From positions 165,071 to 229,070 of the forward strand of contig JBPRGG010000056.1 in assembly GCA_051418075.1 (NCBI GenBank): 64,000 nucleotides of DNA. The letters run 5' to 3'. Position numbers and translations under genes: made by a program. The notes below the pieces were generated by a model, which searched no databases, had not been told where the DNA came from, and was given only the letters and a program-made list of their open reading frames with translations. Source of the DNA: JBPRGG01 sp051418075. Its GTDB lineage: Bacteria; Bacteroidota; Bacteroidia; Cytophagales; Cyclobacteriaceae. Below are positions 61,828-64,000 of the stretch, piece after piece; the stretch's first letter is position 1; each line of letters starts with the position of its first letter.

Positions 61828-62220
61828 ATGAAGCAATACAAAGTTTTGATCATTGACGATGATGATCTTTTTTTATTTGTCACCAAGCAAAGCCTGAACC
61901 ATTTAGAAATGATTGAAAAACTGGAAACTGCGCAGGATGTTTCCCAAGCCAGGATAATCCTTGATCAATGGAAATCAAGTGGAGATTCAGATCCGCTGCT
62001 ACTGTTTATCGATTTTAACCTGGATGAAATGAACGGAATTGACTTTGCCCATTTATTCAAAAAAGAATATAGCTTGCATTTCAATGAGACGCGTTTGTTC
62101 ATTCTTACCTCCTCCATAGATCGGGAAACTAAAAAAAAGGTAATGGCTTTGCCATTAATAGATGATGTATTACAAAAACCGCTTTATGAAGAAAAAATAA
62201 AAGAGATACTGACTCTGTAG
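61828..62220 (+). CDS. Single-domain CheY-like response regulator
   Basis: The start was set at the ATG at 61828 (130 residues), since the longer frame begins with TTG in a T-rich tract. The receiver has the acidic triad IIDDDD, the phospho-Asp D62 (LLFIDFNLDEMNG), a Thr/Ser switch (FILTSS) and the QKPL Lys. There is no output domain, so it acts by protein contact. No histidine kinase adjoins. Confidence 0.9.
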   Translation: MKQYKVLIIDDDDLFLFVTKQSLNHLEMIEKLETAQDVSQARIILDQWKSSGDSDPLLLFIDFNLDEMNGIDFAHLFKKEYSLHFNETRLFILTSSIDRETKKKVMALPLIDDVLQKPLYEEKIKEILTL

Positions 62221-62298
62221 AAGTTCAATCCGCTTACCCTCTCTATCCGTAAAAATCCAGCTTAACAGATTATTTATCAGGTTTTAACGTTTCCTGAT

Positions 62299-62306
62299 TA
62301 TATTTG
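62299..62306 (+). promoter_or_regulatory. Putative -7 promoter element of the M28 gene
   Basis: TATATTTG matches TAnnTTTG, 31 nt before the ATG at 62337. It lies across the TTG that opens the longer frame, so it supports the ATG as the start. Confidence 0.55.
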
Positions 62307-62336
62307 CCTTTACCATTAAATAGGCTTGGTACATAT

Positions 62337-63830
62337 ATGTATAAAACAAAAAGAAATATCCTGTTTGGACTTGGTTTGCTGATGAGTATTCCGATTTTGG
62401 GCCAGGTTGAAAATGCTGTAAAATATGCCAATACCATAACGGTGAAAGATCTGAAAAATACGGTTTTTACCCTGGCTGCCGATAGTATGCAGGGAAGAGC
62501 CCTGGGTGAAGCAGGCCTGGATAAAGCAGCTGAATTTATTAAAAGTCAGCTCTTAGAATATGATTTAAATAACTCCTTGGAAATAGATCAAGCCGGATAT
62601 CAGCAGTTTACTATGATAAAGGAATATTGGCAGGAAATCTACCTCAAAACGGAGTTTAAAACCTATTATAATTTTGATGAACTGATCTACCTGGGAGATT
62701 CTTCGTTTAATGAAATCGCCACCCAAATCAAATTTTTAGGAAATCTTGAATCCAATACCGACCTAAAAAATGCTTCTTTGGCATTTTTTTCCAATGGGTT
62801 CTGGAACCGTCAAAAAGAGCATATTTTAGATGGTCCGGACCAGCCGGATGCTTTATTTATCATCGATACCAAAAAACCAGACGATTTTGCTCAAAGCATT
62901 AATGTGATGCAGAATTACTATGGTAAAACCGCTATATATTTTCCTCCTGCCCGTTCTTCTCCTTCCCAATCACCTCCTGTGTTTCTTATTTCCCTCAAAT
63001 TGGCCTCCCAAATATTCCAGGTCTCCCCCGCTAAACTATTAGAAATAAGCGCATTAAAAGAACCTGATCCTAAACTTTACCAAAAAATAGCAGCTGTACC
63101 CGTAGCTATAAAAGCCTGGAAAAAATTTGAGGAATTTACGGCCCGAAATGTTTATGGTTTTATTGAGGGAGGTGATAAAAAAGATGAAGTTTTGGTAATT
63201 TCTGCCCATTATGATCATCTGGGCAGGAATCAGCAAGAAGTATTTCCCGGGGCTGATGATAATGCCTCTGGGGTAAGCGCATTGCTGGAAATTGCCCAGG
63301 CATTTCAAAAAGCCAAACAGCAAGGGGATAACCCCGACCGAAGTATATTGTTTCTGGCTTTTACCGGAGAAGAAAAAGGCCTGTTTGGGTCTAATTACTA
63401 TGTTTCTAATCCTTTAATCCCACTGGAGCAAACTTTAGCTAATTTAAACCTGGATATGATGGGTCGGGTGGATGAAAACCATCAGGACAGTACCCATTAC
63501 ATATACCTGATCGGATCAGATAAGATTTCCATGGATTTACATGAGCTCAGTGAGAAAGCCAATAAAACATATACCCAATTAAATTTGGATTATACCTACA
63601 ACGCTGATAATGACCCTAACCGGTATTATTACCGATCCGATCATTATAATTTCGCCAAAAATAACATACCAGTGATTTTCTATTTTAATGGCACCCATAA
63701 AGATTATCATCAGCCTGGGGATACCCCGGAAAAAATTAATTACCAATTGTTAAAGCATCGAACAGAACTGGTTTTCCATACCGCCTGGGAGCTGGTAAAT
63801 CAGGAGGATAAAATTGAATTGGATAATTAA
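62337..63830 (+). CDS. M28-family metallopeptidase, secreted
   Basis: The start was placed at the ATG at 62337, since the longer frame begins at a TTG within the promoter match. The 497-residue product has a signal peptide (ending PILGQ). The M28 zinc sites are visible: HYDHLG, GADDNASG, the catalytic Glu pair in AFTGEEKG, LNLDMMG and DHYNFAKNNIP. Family members are aminopeptidases acting outside the cytoplasm. It has an inserted region of about 200 residues between the N-terminus and the catalytic domain that resembles a PA-type domain. Confidence 0.9.
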   Translation: MYKTKRNILFGLGLLMSIPILGQVENAVKYANTITVKDLKNTVFTLAADSMQGRALGEAGLDKAAEFIKSQLLEYDLNNSLEIDQAGYQQFTMIKEYWQEIYLKTEFKTYYNFDELIYLGDSSFNEIATQIKFLGNLESNTDLKNASLAFFSNGFWNRQKEHILDGPDQPDALFIIDTKKPDDFAQSINVMQNYYGKTAIYFPPARSSPSQSPPVFLISLKLASQIFQVSPAKLLEISALKEPDPKLYQKIAAVPVAIKAWKKFEEFTARNVYGFIEGGDKKDEVLVISAHYDHLGRNQQEVFPGADDNASGVSALLEIAQAFQKAKQQGDNPDRSILFLAFTGEEKGLFGSNYYVSNPLIPLEQTLANLNLDMMGRVDENHQDSTHYIYLIGSDKISMDLHELSEKANKTYTQLNLDYTYNADNDPNRYYYRSDHYNFAKNNIPVIFYFNGTHKDYHQPGDTPEKINYQLLKHRTELVFHTAWELVNQEDKIELDN

Positions 63831-63855
63831 AAACTATATGAATCTGAAACAGATT

Positions 63856-63903
63856 AAAAAAAAAGGAGCTTGAGGTACGGAAAGTCCGATGATCCTCAAG
63901 CCC
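63856..63903 (-). terminator. Terminator for a minus-strand gene beyond the window
   Basis: On the minus strand GCTTGAGG pairs with CCTCAAGC and is followed by nine T. The plus strand has no T-run after the hairpin, so it probably serves a gene to the right of base 64000. No further gene is seen in the last 170 bases. Confidence 0.6.
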
Positions 63904-64000
63904 TTTGTTCAACCAGCTATGTAAAAAAACTTTTATGTAAAAAGTACGGGATAAAAGTAATAATAAATTTTAATATTTCAATATTTTTTTAGATAAAAGT

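Noticed and set aside
1..64000. CRISPR array
   Set aside because: No regularly spaced direct repeats and no cas-like gene were seen.

Overview
The window looks like chromosomal DNA of a Bacteroidota bacterium, most likely of the Cytophagales/Cytophagia type. The reasons are: AT-rich intergenic DNA with the TAnnTTTG -7 promoter element typical of this phylum; a TonB-dependent receptor with a carboxypeptidase-like N-terminal domain; a LytS-type kinase/LytTR regulator pair; an 800-residue FtsX-type permease; many lipoproteins; M16, S9, M19, M28 and M42 peptidases; an OmpA/PD40 protein; and atpD-atpC standing alone. No intact prophage, CRISPR array or complete insertion sequence was seen.

Layout. 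1-5.5 kb (minus strand): a TonB-dependent receptor cut by the window edge, a beta-helix lipoprotein, a MoxR-type AAA+ ATPase, an unknown membrane protein and RidA. 5.8-6.04 kb: an isolated tRNA-like gene of about 125 nt with its own promoter motif and a strong terminator. 6.2-8.8 kb: a secreted thioredoxin-fold protein, a glycosidase-like lipoprotein and an FKBP lipoprotein. 9.1-13.8 kb: the leucine operon leuC-leuD-leuB-leuA. 14-15.3 kb: an ECF sigma factor with a membrane partner and a tiny membrane protein. 15.3-19.3 kb: an orphan phage-like small protein, a haloalkane-dehalogenase-like hydrolase, an M19-like amidohydrolase and two unknown membrane proteins. 19.6-32.4 kb: M16 and S9 peptidases, an AsmA protein, an OmpA/PD40 protein, a PQQ-type propeller lipoprotein and ribokinase. 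32.7-37.7 kb: an FtsX permease facing a three-gene minus-strand unit for a LiaF-like membrane protein, a LytS-type kinase and a LytTR regulator.

37.8-41.4 kb is the main accessory patch. It holds a deleted group II intron sitting next to the terminator of a porin-like gene, a two-gene holin/amidase lysis cassette, and about 0.9 kb of gene-free DNA with REP-like hairpins. From 41.4 kb on the content is mostly housekeeping: a transporter, a CaCA antiporter, upp, an M42 peptidase, hpt, adk, obgE, grpE-dnaJ, an ABC exporter pair, a histidine kinase, atpD-atpC, an RluA enzyme, prfC, dnaK, a methyltransferase, a single-domain response regulator and an M28 peptidase.

The most unusual object is the tRNA-like gene at 5873-5997. 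It has a perfect acceptor stem, a Leu-type D-arm, a canonical T-arm, a GTC triplet in the anticodon position, a 56-nt variable region, and duplicated GGAGG/CCTCC and CTACA segments that allow a competing fold. Other points worth a look are the lysis cassette without a phage, the intron remnant, a 32-bp dyad between the FKBP gene and the leucine operon, and a TGWCA-N3-TGTCACA motif shared by the dnaK and grpE-dnaJ upstream regions. Functions were assigned by reading motifs, without database searches. Start codons were moved to internal ATGs where the longest frame began at TTG.
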